A DNA stretch of 64,000 bases. Source: Amycolatopsis sp. FDAARGOS 1241. GTDB taxonomy: Bacteria > Actinomycetota > Actinomycetes > Mycobacteriales > Pseudonocardiaceae. Under the pieces are notes generated by a model. The model worked only from the letters and a program-made list of their open reading frames with translations, did not search any database and was not told where the DNA came from. The stretch lies in the NCBI RefSeq assembly GCF_016889705.1, contig NZ_CP069526.1, positions 7,902,001 through 7,966,000 on the forward strand, read 5' to 3'. Below are positions 26,200 to 35,420 of this stretch, piece after piece. Positions within the stretch are counted from its first letter, which is position 1, and each line of letters opens with the position of its first letter. A program made the position numbers and the translations under genes.

Positions 26200-27282
26200 T
26201 CAGTTCTCGACCTTGTCCACCTGCGTCACTTTCTTGACGTACAGCAACCGGTCCCCCGGCTCGATCGCGTCGGCTTGCGGGGCGTCGACGCGGTAGAGCA
26301 CGCCGTCCCGGACGAGGCCGAGCACGATGTCCGGCAGGTGCCGCGGCGAGCCGCCCTCTTCGGACGACTCGGCGGGGCGTTCGGCGATCGCGAGGCCCGA
26401 CTCCGGCGTGATCAGGTCCTCGACCATGTCGACCAGGCGCGGGGCCGAGGTCGCCATGCCCATCAGCCGCCCGGCCGTCTCGCTCGAGACCACGACCTGG
26501 TTCGCACCGGACTGCTTGAGCAGGTGGACGTTCTCGGCCTCCCGCACCGACGCGACGATGTGGGCCTTCGGCGCCAGCTCGCGCGCGGTGAGCGTGACGA
26601 GCACCGCCGTGTCGTCGCGGTTCGGTGCCACGACCACCGCCTTGGCGTGCTGCACGCCGGCCACGCGCAGGACGTCGGCCCTGGTGGCGGAGCCGTGCAC
26701 GGTCACGAGCCCCATCGAGCTCGCCGCGTCGAGCACCTGCTGGTCGGTGTCCACGACGACGATGCGGCTGGGCTGCACCTCTTCGTCCCCGAGCAGCGCG
26801 TTGACGGCCGAGCGGCCCTTCGTGCCGAACCCGACGACGACGGTGTGGTCGCGCACCTTCGTCCTCCACTTCTGGATCTTGAATGCCTGCCGGGAGCGCT
26901 CGGTGAGCACCTCCAGCGTGGTCCCGACGAGGACGATGAGGAAGAGCACGCGCAGCGGCGTGATGATGAGGATGTTCACCAGCCGCGCGGACGCCGAGGC
27001 CGGCGTGATGTCGCCGTAGCCGGTCGTGGACAACGAGACCGTGGCGTAGTAGATCGAGTCGAGGAACGAGAGCCCGTCGCCGTTGACGTCGCGGTAGCCG
27101 TCACGGTCGGCGTAGACGATCAGCACCGCGGCCAGCAGCGCGAGCAGCGCGCCGATGATCCGCTTGACGATCGCCCGCATCGGGCTCGTGGTGAGCTCCG
27201 GCATCCGGATCACGCCGACGAGCTCGTGATCGGGACGGTCGCTCAGCCGGACGTTCAGGGGCAGCCGTTTCAGGGCCTTCAT
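26200..27282 (-). CDS. Two-helix potassium channel with RCK (TrkA-N/TrkA-C) domain
   Basis: A 360-residue ion channel subunit. The first membrane helix spans ~39-57, the pore has the selectivity filter TTGYGD at 86-91, and the second helix spans ~100-123. The cytoplasmic RCK domain begins at 'VVVGFGTKGRSAVNAL' (~148) with a dinucleotide-binding motif, and a TrkA-C-like domain ends the protein. It should assemble as a tetramer gated by nucleotide or ions. Rv3200c, the M. tuberculosis counterpart, lies next to adnB as here. A 234-base gap separates it from adnB; I see no gene there. Confidence 0.93.
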   Translation of the reverse strand: MKALKRLPLNVRLSDRPDHELVGVIRMPELTTSPMRAIVKRIIGALLALLAAVLIVYADRDGYRDVNGDGLSFLDSIYYATVSLSTTGYGDITPASASARLVNILIITPLRVLFLIVLVGTTLEVLTERSRQAFKIQKWRTKVRDHTVVVGFGTKGRSAVNALLGDEEVQPSRIVVVDTDQQVLDAASSMGLVTVHGSATRADVLRVAGVQHAKAVVVAPNRDDTAVLVTLTARELAPKAHIVASVREAENVHLLKQSGANQVVVSSETAGRLMGMATSAPRLVDMVEDLITPESGLAIAERPAESSEEGGSPRHLPDIVLGLVRDGVLYRVDAPQADAIEPGDRLLYVKKVTQVDKVEN

Positions 27283-27516
27283 GCACCGGCTCCCCGCGGG
27301 TGTTCGGCGTCACTCACAGCGGGGAGGATAGCCGAAGGTCAACGCCCGCACACCCGTCGCGGTGATCACGTTGTGGCAGGCTGCGGCCCTTGTCCGACTC
27401 GCACCGGCTCCCGTACTGGCCGGCGGGCCTGCTCGGCTGCGCCGGTGCCCTGCGGTCGCCCGGGCAGCCGCCGCTCGTGTGGTGGGCGCCGGCGGTCCGA
27501 GACCGGGCTTGACCCG

Positions 27517-30500
27517 CTATTCGCGGGGGACGTTGCGCAGCAGGTCACGCAGGCCTTCCGCGTCGAGCAGGTCCGCCGGGCTGAGGGTATGACCGTGGCG
27601 CACGTAGTGGAACGCCGCGCGCACGCGGTCCACCGGCACGTTCTTCAGCGCCGCCCATGCGAGGCGGTACGCGCCCAGCTGCACGGCCAGGGCGGGCAGC
27701 CGTTCGGCCGAAGGCACGGAGCCGGTCTTCCAGTCCACCACCGTCCAGCCGCCGTCGGGATCGGCGTAGACGGCGTCCATGCGGCCGCGCACGGTGATCC
27801 CCTCGACGTCGGCCGAGAACGGCACCTCCACGGCCAGCGGCACGCGCTCGGCCCACTCGCTGCGTTCGAACGCCTCCTGCAGTTCCGCGAAATCGGAGTC
27901 CGGCGCCTCGCCGAGGTCGGCCGCGCCCGGCAGGTCGTCGATGTCCAGCAGCCCTTCGCCCGAGAACCGCTGCTCGAGCCACGAGTGGAACGCGGTGCCG
28001 CGGCGCACGAACGTGCTGGGCGGTAAGGGAAGCGGCCGGCGCAGCTTACGCGCGAGCGCGTCGGCGTCGGCCGCGAGTTCCACGAGCTGGCTCACCGACA
28101 GCTGGGCCGGCAGCACCACGCGGTCCACAGTGGCCTGAGCGCGGGCGCGTTCGGCGAGCAGCACGTCGGTGTCGGCGATCCAGCCGTCGGGGTCGTCCGG
28201 GTTGACGTCATCAGCACTGCCGGCACTGTCCTCTTCGTACTCTTCGGCCGGGGGCTCGTCCGGCTCCTCGGCGAAATCGTCGTACTCGTCGGGTTCGGGG
28301 GGGAGCGGCACGTCGTCGTCCTCGGCGGCGACGCTGAACAGGTCGGGCTGCTCGTCCAGCGGCTGGGGCGGCTGGGGCGTCGGCTGCTGTTTCCCCAGCT
28401 CCGCCATCGCCGCGAACACCAGCTCGACCCCCTTCGACACCCCCGTGCGGCGGTCGCCGAGCGGGTCGACGGGCCAGCGGGCCGTGCGGGAGTCGGCGAC
28501 GAGCGGGTTCTCCTCGTCCTCGGCGGGTCCGTCGGCCCACGCGTCGAGCACGCCGATCGGCGGCTCGGCCTCGCGCAGCACGTCGGCGATCTCGGTGAGG
28601 AACACCGACGGGCCCTTGGCGCGCGTGCTGCTTTCGTTCCACCAGTGACCGGACACGATCAGCGCGCGTTCCGATCTGGTGAGCGCGACGTAACACAGCC
28701 GCCGCTCCTCGTCGGCTTCCCGCGCGGCGAAGCCCTCTTCGTGCAGTTCGAGCGCTTCCTGCACCTCCTTGCGGTCTAACCCGGCGGCGATCCGCAGCTC
28801 CGGCAGGTCCGCCGAGTCACCGCGCAGGATCGCGGGCAGCGAGGTCGACGTGCGCAGCCACGACGAGGACCGGCGCTTGCTCGGGAACACCTCGGCGACC
28901 AGGTGCGGTACGGCCACGACCTCCCACTCCAGCCCCTTCGCGGAGTGCACGGTCAGGACCTGCACGCGGTCGGGCACGACCTCGACCTCACCCGGCGTGA
29001 GGCCGTCCTCGGCGTGCGCGGCCGTGTTCAGGTAGTCCACAAAGGACAGCAGGGTGGCCGTCGGCGCGGTCTCGGCGTAGTCGGTCACGACCTCCGCGAA
29101 CGCGTCCAGGTGCGCGCGGCCCGCCGAACCGGGACGCGCCAGTGATTCGACGTCCAGCAGCATGGTGCGCTCGACGTCGGCCACCAGTTCGGGCAGCGAC
29201 TGGTCGAGCCGGCGGCGCAACGCGGCCAGCTCCGCACCGATGCGCCGGATGCGCCGGTACCCGTCTTCGGAGTACCGCTCGGGCGAACCGGGTTCGTCGA
29301 CGGCGTCGATCAGGCCGGCCTGCTCGGCGCGTTCGGTGACGAGCACCGGCTCTTCGGTGGATTCACCCTGCGGCACCGGGGACGACAGCTCACCCGCCCG
29401 GCGCCACAACGCCGCCAGGTCGGCCGCGGCGAGCCGCCACCGCGCGCCCGTGAGCAGGCGCGCGGCCGCGCTGCCGGCGAGCGGGTCGGCCAGCACCCGC
29501 AGCGTGCTGACGAGGTCCGCGACCTCCGGCTCGTCGAGCAGCCCGCCCAGGCCGACGACCTCCACGGGCAGCCCGCGCAGCCGCAGTTCCGCCGCGATCG
29601 GCGCCATATCCGCGCGGCGGCGCACGAGCACGGCGGCCGTCGGCGGTTTGCCGGACTCGTCCTTCTCGGCGTGCCAGCGGCGGGCCACGGCGTCGGCCGC
29701 CCACTCGCGTTCGGCCCGGACGTCGGGCAGCAGTGCCACGGCGATGTCCGCCGGCGCGGCGCCGTCACGTGCCCGCAGCGGTTGCACGCCGAGCCCACGT
29801 GCCCGCAGTGGTTCGGCGATCGCGTTGGCCAGTGCCAGGATCTCCGGCGGGTTGCGGAAGCTGGTGAGCAGGCCGAATTCGTGCGCGGGGGCCGGCTGCC
29901 CGTCGCCGCGGCGCGGGAAGTCCGTGGTGAAGCGCGGCAGGTTCGCCGCGGACGCGCCGCGCCAGCCGTAGATCGCCTGCGCCGGGTCGCCCACGGCCGT
30001 CACCGGCATCGGCGCGTGGTCCCCCATCCCGAACAGCGACCGCAGCAGCACGCGTTGCGCGTGGCCGGTGTCCTGGTACTCGTCGAGCAGCACGGCGCCG
30101 TAGCGCTCGCGCTCGCCCGCGACGACGGCGGGATACCCGTCGGCCAATTGCGCGGCCAGCGACATCTGGTCGGCGAAGTCCAGTGCACCCTCGGCGCGCT
30201 TGCGCCGGTGGTACGCCTCGACGAGCGGCAGCAGCGCGAGCCGGAACCGTTGCGCCGCCATGACTTCCTGCAGCTTCACCGGCAAGGACGCCCGCTGCCC
30301 CTTCGCGCGCGGCGCGTTCTCGATCACGTCGCACAGCCACTGCGTGTACTCGGCGAGCTTGTCCGTGGACACGAGGTGCTCACCCAGCTCGCCGGCCAGC
30401 GCGAGCAACTGTGCCGTGACCGACGACGGCACGCGGTCGGTGTCGAGGTCATCGTCCCAAGTGGACACCACGCGGTGGGCGAGCTGCCACGACGACGTCT

Positions 30501-30948
30501 CCGACAGCAGCCGCACGCCGGGTTGCACGGGCAGCCGCAGACCGTGTTCGGAAAGCAGGCGCCCGGCGTACGCGTGGTAAGTCAGCACGGTCGGCTCGCC
30601 GGCCACGACGACCGCGCGCAGGCCGCCCGTCGGATCGATCTTGTCGAGCAGCCCCGAACCGGCCAGCCGCCGCAGCCGGGCGCGCACGCGCTCGCCGAGC
30701 TGGCGCGCGGCCTTGCGCGTGAACGTGAGGCCCAGCACGCGTTCCGGGCTCACGATCCCGTTGGCGACGAGCCACACCACCCGCGCGGCCATCGTCTCCG
30801 TTTTGCCCGCGCCGGCGCCCGCGACGACCAGCGACGGCTCGACGGGCGACGAGATCACGGTGGCCTGTTCGGGCGTCGGGCGGTGCAGCCCCAGTGCGTC
30901 GGCGATCTCCGCGGGCTCCACGGGGTTCGCGAGGAGGAACGAGCTCAC
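27517..30948 (-). CDS. adnB: ATP-dependent helicase-nuclease subunit AdnB
   Basis: A 1143-residue UvrD/Rep-type superfamily 1A helicase fused to a C-terminal RecB-like nuclease, the partner of AdnA in end resection of DNA breaks. Walker A is 'GAGAGKTE' (residues 44-51), motif II 'LLDEYQDTGHAQ', motif III 'VGDPAQAIYGWRGA', and later helicase motifs include 'VQVLTVHSAKGLEWEVV'. The nuclease signature is visible as 'GRMDAVYADPDGGWTVVDWK'. An acidic linker rich in Glu, Asp and Pro joins the two parts. No iron-sulphur cysteine set is present, unlike AdnA. The GTG start overlaps the adnA stop (GTGA), and order and strand match Rv3202c-Rv3201c. Confidence 0.95.
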   Translation of the reverse strand: MSSFLLANPVEPAEIADALGLHRPTPEQATVISSPVEPSLVVAGAGAGKTETMAARVVWLVANGIVSPERVLGLTFTRKAARQLGERVRARLRRLAGSGLLDKIDPTGGLRAVVVAGEPTVLTYHAYAGRLLSEHGLRLPVQPGVRLLSETSSWQLAHRVVSTWDDDLDTDRVPSSVTAQLLALAGELGEHLVSTDKLAEYTQWLCDVIENAPRAKGQRASLPVKLQEVMAAQRFRLALLPLVEAYHRRKRAEGALDFADQMSLAAQLADGYPAVVAGERERYGAVLLDEYQDTGHAQRVLLRSLFGMGDHAPMPVTAVGDPAQAIYGWRGASAANLPRFTTDFPRRGDGQPAPAHEFGLLTSFRNPPEILALANAIAEPLRARGLGVQPLRARDGAAPADIAVALLPDVRAEREWAADAVARRWHAEKDESGKPPTAAVLVRRRADMAPIAAELRLRGLPVEVVGLGGLLDEPEVADLVSTLRVLADPLAGSAAARLLTGARWRLAAADLAALWRRAGELSSPVPQGESTEEPVLVTERAEQAGLIDAVDEPGSPERYSEDGYRRIRRIGAELAALRRRLDQSLPELVADVERTMLLDVESLARPGSAGRAHLDAFAEVVTDYAETAPTATLLSFVDYLNTAAHAEDGLTPGEVEVVPDRVQVLTVHSAKGLEWEVVAVPHLVAEVFPSKRRSSSWLRTSTSLPAILRGDSADLPELRIAAGLDRKEVQEALELHEEGFAAREADEERRLCYVALTRSERALIVSGHWWNESSTRAKGPSVFLTEIADVLREAEPPIGVLDAWADGPAEDEENPLVADSRTARWPVDPLGDRRTGVSKGVELVFAAMAELGKQQPTPQPPQPLDEQPDLFSVAAEDDDVPLPPEPDEYDDFAEEPDEPPAEEYEEDSAGSADDVNPDDPDGWIADTDVLLAERARAQATVDRVVLPAQLSVSQLVELAADADALARKLRRPLPLPPSTFVRRGTAFHSWLEQRFSGEGLLDIDDLPGAADLGEAPDSDFAELQEAFERSEWAERVPLAVEVPFSADVEGITVRGRMDAVYADPDGGWTVVDWKTGSVPSAERLPALAVQLGAYRLAWAALKNVPVDRVRAAFHYVRHGHTLSPADLLDAEGLRDLLRNVPRE

Positions 30949-33900
30949 GGCCCGGTCACCTGCCGGCCCTCGGGCCGCAGGGGGCAGCAGCCCCGCGCGG
31001 GACAGCGGTCGCAGTCCGGGTTCTCCTGGGCTTCGTAGCCGGGCCCGGCCGCGGCGGCCGCGGCCGACCGCACCAGGTCCAGCCACTGCCGTCCGCCGTC
31101 TTCGTCGAGCGGCGGCTGGTCGCGCTGGGTCGCGCCGGTCTTCGCGTTGGACTTCGCGACGTACACCAGCCGCGCGCCGCCGGGCGCGTTCTTGCCCTCG
31201 ATGGCACCTAGCAGCACGGCGAGCTGGTACGCGGCGAGCTGGGGGTGCTGCTCCGCGTCGGCGCCGGACACGGGCACCTTGCCGGTCTTGATGTCGACGA
31301 TCACCGGCCGGCCGTCCTTGTCGAGCTCGACGCGGTCGACGCGGCCGCGCAGCATGACCCGCACCTCGTCGTCGCCCATCGGCAGCTCGACCTCGATGTC
31401 CTGCTCGACCCCAGACTCGATCAGCTCCTTGCGGCTGCCTTCCAGCCACCGCACGAAGTTCTGCAGCATCGCCTCCACGCGGTTGCGCTCGCGCCGCGAA
31501 AACCACGGCGCCCCGGCGTCGACGCGCACCCAGGCTTCGTCGAGCGCGGCCTGGATCTGCTCATCGGTGCGCCCACCGGCGACGGCTTGCGCGAGCCCGT
31601 GCACGAGCGTGCCGGTGACGGCGGCGAGCTGCGCCGGATCGCTGCCGCCGTGGCGCTCGACGAGCCAGCGCAGCGGGCACTTCACCAGGACTTCCACTGT
31701 GGACGGTGAGATCCGCATCAGATCGCCGGGGCCGTGCACCGGCCGGGCGGTGGACGAGGGCAGCAGCCCGTACCACGTGCTCGGGTGCGCGCCGGGCACG
31801 CCGGCGTCGGCCAGCCGCGCGAGCTGCGTGGCCGCGCGTTCGCGCCGTTCGGGGTCCGCCTTGTCGTCGCACACGACTTCGCGCAGCTCACCCACGAGCT
31901 CGGCCAGCACCAGCGACCGGCCGGGCGGCTTCATGCGGGAGTCGAGGGCACCGTCGTCGGCGCCGTTCTCCTCCAGGTCGTCGAGGAACCGTGACGGCTG
32001 CTCGTCCTCCCCCGCGACGGCCGTGACCAGCAGTGTCCGCCGCGCGCGAGCGGCGGCGACGTAGAAGAGCCGCCGCTCCTCGGCCAGGATCGGGGCGATG
32101 GCCGACACCCGGTCGTTATCGTCTACTCCGGACAGCACGTCGACGAGCCGTTCCACCCCCAGCACCGAACCGCGCAGCCGCAGGTCCGGCCACGCGCCCT
32201 CCTGCACGCCCGCCACGGCCACGACCGTCCACTCGCGACCCGCGGCCGCGTGGGCGGTCAGCAGCGAAACACCTTCACCCGGGATGGCGGCGGGCGCGAG
32301 CGTGTCGCCCGCGATGTTCTGCGACGACAGGTAGTCGGCGAACGCCGCGACGCTCGCGCGCGGCAGCCGGTCGACGTAGCGGCCCGCGGCGTCGAACAAC
32401 GCCACCACGGCGTCGAGGTCGCGGTCGGCCTGCGCGCCGAGTGAACCGCCGCGGTCGACCAGCCGCAGCAGCCGCTCCTGCAGCCCGCTGGCCTCCCACA
32501 GCTCCCACAGCACCTGCTCCACGCCGTCGCCACGCATGACGGCCCGGTTCGTGACGCTCAGCAGCTTGCCGACGCGCCGGACCGGCCCGGCCTCGGCCTC
32601 GGCGAGCCCGGCCAGGATGTCGCCGCCGCGCAGGGCTTCCACGAGCAGTTCGTCGCTGGAGCGCTGGCCGCCACCCGCGAGCTCCAGCCGCCGCAGCCCG
32701 CGGCGCAACCGGCGCAGCGCCAGCGGATCCGCGCCGCCGAGAGCCGACGACAGCAGCATCTCCGCGAGGTCGACGTCGAGCAGCTCCGGCTCCGCCGCGA
32801 TCCGCAGCACGGCCAGCAGCGGCCGCACAGCGGAGTGCTTGGCCAGCGGCAGTTCCTGGGTGGCGGAGCCGATCGGCACGCCGGCCGCGCGCAAAGCGCG
32901 TTGCAGTACCAGGAAAGTCCGCGCCGGCGAGCGCACGAGCACGGCCATGTCCGACCACGCCACGCCGTCGACGAGGTGCGCGCGCCGCAGCTGGTCGGCG
33001 ATCCAGCTCGCCTCGGCGGCGGGCGTCGGCATGAGCCGCACGCGCACCTTGCCCCCGCGTTTCCCTTGTGTTGACACGAGTTTCCGGTGCGCCGACGCAC
33101 CCGGCAGCGTCGCGCCCAGCCGGGTCACGGCCTCGCGCACAGCGGGCGCGAGCCGGTGCGAAGTGGTGAGCACAACCGTGCGGTCGCCGTCGTCGTCCGC
33201 GTCGGCGAACAGCCGCGGATCGGCGCCGCGGAAGGAGAACACGGACTGGTCGGGGTCGCCGGCCACCACGAACTCGGCGGCGGTCAGCCCGATCTGGCGG
33301 ATCAGCTGGACCTGCAACGGGTCGAGGTGGTGGGCGTCGTCGACGAACAGGTGCCGCACCCGGGCGCGCTCGCGTTCGCGCAGCTCGTCGTCGTCCTCGA
33401 ACGCGAGCAGCGCCGACGTGACGAGCTCAGCAGCGTCGAGCGCGGGCGCGCTGCGGACACCGAGCGCGTTGCCGCCCGCGCCCTGCAGCTGTGTGACCTC
33501 CTCGTACTGCGCCCAGAAGTGCCCGGCCGCCACCCACTCCTCGCGGTCCTTGCGGTGGCCGAGCTCCACGAGGTCCTCGGGCCCGAGGCCGCGCTCGGCG
33601 GCGCGCATCAGCAGGTCGCGCAGCTCCTCGGCGAACCCGGGCACGTTCAGCGCCGGCCGCAGCTGCTCGGGCCAGTCGGGCGCGCCGACCTCCAGGTCAC
33701 CCTGCAGCAGGTCGCGCACCACTACGTCCTGCTCGGCCCCGGCCAGCAGGCGCGGCGGCGGCAGCTCCTCGGCGCGCGCTTCGAGCCGCAGCAGCGAAAA
33801 GGCGTACGAGTGGACCGTCCGCACCAGGGGCTCACTCACCGTGCGCGGCAGCGGCGAGGCGTGTCCGGGACCGGACGTGAGCCGGCGGGTGATGTCGGCA

Positions 33901-34157
33901 CGGAGCGCGTCGGCCGAGCGGCGGGAAGTGGTGAGCACGAGCACGCTTTCCGGATCGGCGCCCTCGGCGATGCGGCGCGCGGCCGCGGTGGCGAGCAAGG
34001 TCGTCTTCCCGGTGCCCGGACCACCGAGCACGCGGAGGAACCCCGCGGGCGCCGAGAGCACCCGGCGCGCGCCCGCGTCCCAGGTGAACGTGGGTGCGGC
34101 GACGGCGGGCGGGCGCACCAGCCGCGCCTGTCCCTGTGCCGTCCTCCGCCCGTTCAC
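30945..34157 (-). CDS. adnA: ATP-dependent helicase-nuclease subunit AdnA
   Basis: A 1070-residue helicase-nuclease that forms the AdnAB heterodimer. Walker A is 'GGPGTGKTTLL' (45-55), motif II is the variant 'LFVDDAHHLDPLQ' (DDAH instead of DExQD), and motif III is 'VAGDPDQSVFSFRGADP'. The C-terminal nuclease has 'GRVDRVELDKDGRPVIVDIK' and an AddB-like iron-sulphur set: one cysteine at 'VKCPLRWLVERHGG' and three or more in 'NPDCDRCPARGCCPL' near the C-terminus. I use the GTG at 34157; the frame is open further upstream but lacks sensible codon use. It is divergent from the ATL gene, with ~100 bases between. Confidence 0.94.
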   Translation of the reverse strand: MNGRRTAQGQARLVRPPAVAAPTFTWDAGARRVLSAPAGFLRVLGGPGTGKTTLLATAAARRIAEGADPESVLVLTTSRRSADALRADITRRLTSGPGHASPLPRTVSEPLVRTVHSYAFSLLRLEARAEELPPPRLLAGAEQDVVVRDLLQGDLEVGAPDWPEQLRPALNVPGFAEELRDLLMRAAERGLGPEDLVELGHRKDREEWVAAGHFWAQYEEVTQLQGAGGNALGVRSAPALDAAELVTSALLAFEDDDELRERERARVRHLFVDDAHHLDPLQVQLIRQIGLTAAEFVVAGDPDQSVFSFRGADPRLFADADDDGDRTVVLTTSHRLAPAVREAVTRLGATLPGASAHRKLVSTQGKRGGKVRVRLMPTPAAEASWIADQLRRAHLVDGVAWSDMAVLVRSPARTFLVLQRALRAAGVPIGSATQELPLAKHSAVRPLLAVLRIAAEPELLDVDLAEMLLSSALGGADPLALRRLRRGLRRLELAGGGQRSSDELLVEALRGGDILAGLAEAEAGPVRRVGKLLSVTNRAVMRGDGVEQVLWELWEASGLQERLLRLVDRGGSLGAQADRDLDAVVALFDAAGRYVDRLPRASVAAFADYLSSQNIAGDTLAPAAIPGEGVSLLTAHAAAGREWTVVAVAGVQEGAWPDLRLRGSVLGVERLVDVLSGVDDNDRVSAIAPILAEERRLFYVAAARARRTLLVTAVAGEDEQPSRFLDDLEENGADDGALDSRMKPPGRSLVLAELVGELREVVCDDKADPERRERAATQLARLADAGVPGAHPSTWYGLLPSSTARPVHGPGDLMRISPSTVEVLVKCPLRWLVERHGGSDPAQLAAVTGTLVHGLAQAVAGGRTDEQIQAALDEAWVRVDAGAPWFSRRERNRVEAMLQNFVRWLEGSRKELIESGVEQDIEVELPMGDDEVRVMLRGRVDRVELDKDGRPVIVDIKTGKVPVSGADAEQHPQLAAYQLAVLLGAIEGKNAPGGARLVYVAKSNAKTGATQRDQPPLDEDGGRQWLDLVRSAAAAAAGPGYEAQENPDCDRCPARGCCPLRPEGRQVTGP

Positions 34158-34256
34158 GTCAATGATGGAAGCACGCCGCCACGGGTGCGCGGCGCACCGG
34201 CACGCACTTGGCGCCCGGCGGTCGGAACTGTCGGTGTCATGCGGCACAGTGCTGGG

Positions 34257-34598
34257 GTGGACGACGAACTTCACGAGCGGATCCGAGCCGTCATCAGCGA
34301 CGTGCCGGCGGGAACCGTCGCGACGTACGGTGACATCGCGGCGCTCTCCGGTGCGCCCTCTCCGCGCCTGGTCGGGCGCGTGCTCGCCGAGGACGGGCAC
34401 GACCTGCCGTGGCAGCGGATCCTTCGCGCCGACGGCACGCCGGCCCCGCACCTCGTCCACGAGCAGCTCGAACGCCTGCGGGCGGAGGGGGTGCTCGCCG
34501 ACGGTCAGCGCGTGAACCTGCGGAAGTACCGGTGGCAGCCGGACGGGCCGCCGGAAGACGATGGTCCCCCCGGGCTCTTTGAGGAACGCGCTCTGTGA
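34257..34598 (+). CDS. Alkyltransferase-like (ATL) protein, MGMT-related
   Basis: A 113-residue protein with the DNA-binding domain of O6-alkylguanine-DNA alkyltransferases ('VPAGTVATYGDIAALSGAPS', 'RLVGRVLAEDGHDLPWQRIL'). The active-site PCHR is replaced by P-W-Q-R, so it cannot transfer alkyl groups. ATL proteins with Trp at this position bind O6-alkylguanine and hand lesions to nucleotide excision repair. The GTG at 34257 gives an N-terminus (DDELHERI) like relatives; an ATG at 34239 is an alternative. The position next to adnA matches Rv3204 in M. tuberculosis. Confidence 0.88.
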   Translation: MDDELHERIRAVISDVPAGTVATYGDIAALSGAPSPRLVGRVLAEDGHDLPWQRILRADGTPAPHLVHEQLERLRAEGVLADGQRVNLRKYRWQPDGPPEDDGPPGLFEERAL

Positions 34599-34619
34599 GG
34601 TTGGCCGCACCTAACGGCA

Positions 34620-35420
34620 TTGCCGACTTCCCGCCGCGGCCGGGTCACCGCGGTCCGGCGCGTCACCCCGCACATGGCCAGGGTCACCTTCGACAGCCCG
34701 ACGCCGGCCGCGTCCGCAGGGTTCGGCCCCGACGCGTACCTCAAGGTGTTCGTCCCGCTCGCGGGACAGGACGAGCCGCAGCTGCCGCCGCCGTCGAGCG
34801 GCGGCGACGTGATGTCCTGGTACCGGACCTACCTCGCGATGCCCGACGAGGTCCGGCCGTCGATGCACACCTACACCGTGCGCGCCCAGCGGCCCGACCG
34901 CGACGAGGTCGACGTCGACTTCGTGCTGCACGACAACGTCGGCCCGGCGTCGTCGTGGGCCGCGCGGGCGGCGGCCGGCGACGCGGTCGCGTTCGTCGGC
35001 CCGCACCGCCTCTACGAGGTGCCCCCGGCTCGGACTGGCAGCTGCTCGCCGGCGACGAGACGGCCCTGCCGGCGATCGGCGCGATCGTGGAGGCGCTGCC
35101 CCAAGTCGGCGCGGGCGTCGGTGTACGTCGAAATCCCGGACCGCGCGCAACGGCAGACGTTCGACACCGCGGGCGCGGTCGAGCTGTACCGGGTCGCAGC
35201 CACACGGCGAGGCGCTGCTCGACGCGCTGCGGGTCGCGAACCTGCCGGGCGGGGCGCCGTACGCGGGGTGTCGGGTGAGGCGAACGCGGTGCAGCGCACG
35301 CGCCGCCACCTCGTGCGCGACCGCGGTTTCGACAAGGCGGCGATCTGCTTCACGGGCTACTGGAGCCACGGCATGAGCGAGGAAGCCGTGGAGCGCAAGC
35401 GCGTGGCAGCGGCGTCCTAA
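34620..35420 (+). pseudogene. Siderophore-interacting protein (SIP-type FAD reductase), frameshifted
   Basis: The gene encodes an FAD-binding siderophore-interacting protein that would reduce ferric siderophores. The N-terminal flavin domain ('VTAVRRVTPHMARVTFDSPT', 'SMHTYTVRAQRPDRDEVDVD') reads well in one frame. After a C-run at 35022-35026 the homologous reading ('GSDWQLLAGDETALPAIGAI') moves to another frame, returns at ~35120 ('VYVEIPDRAQRQTF'), shifts again near 35200 ('HGEALLDALRVANLPGG'), and returns near 35270 ('VSGEANAVQRTRRHLVRDRG'). Four single-base shifts within 250 bases make it a pseudogene unless the sequence is in error there. Its stop overlaps the convergent HemD-like gene. 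Confidence 0.8.

Noticed and set aside
30945..34157. Reading AdnA/AdnB as a new defence system of the helicase-nuclease type.
   Set aside because: Gene order, overlap and domain layout match the known mycobacterial AdnAB resection machine.
32536..34515. A 659-codon plus-strand frame opposite adnA.
   Set aside because: It is Ser/Arg/Ala-rich antisense of a recognised helicase-nuclease and has no domain of its own.
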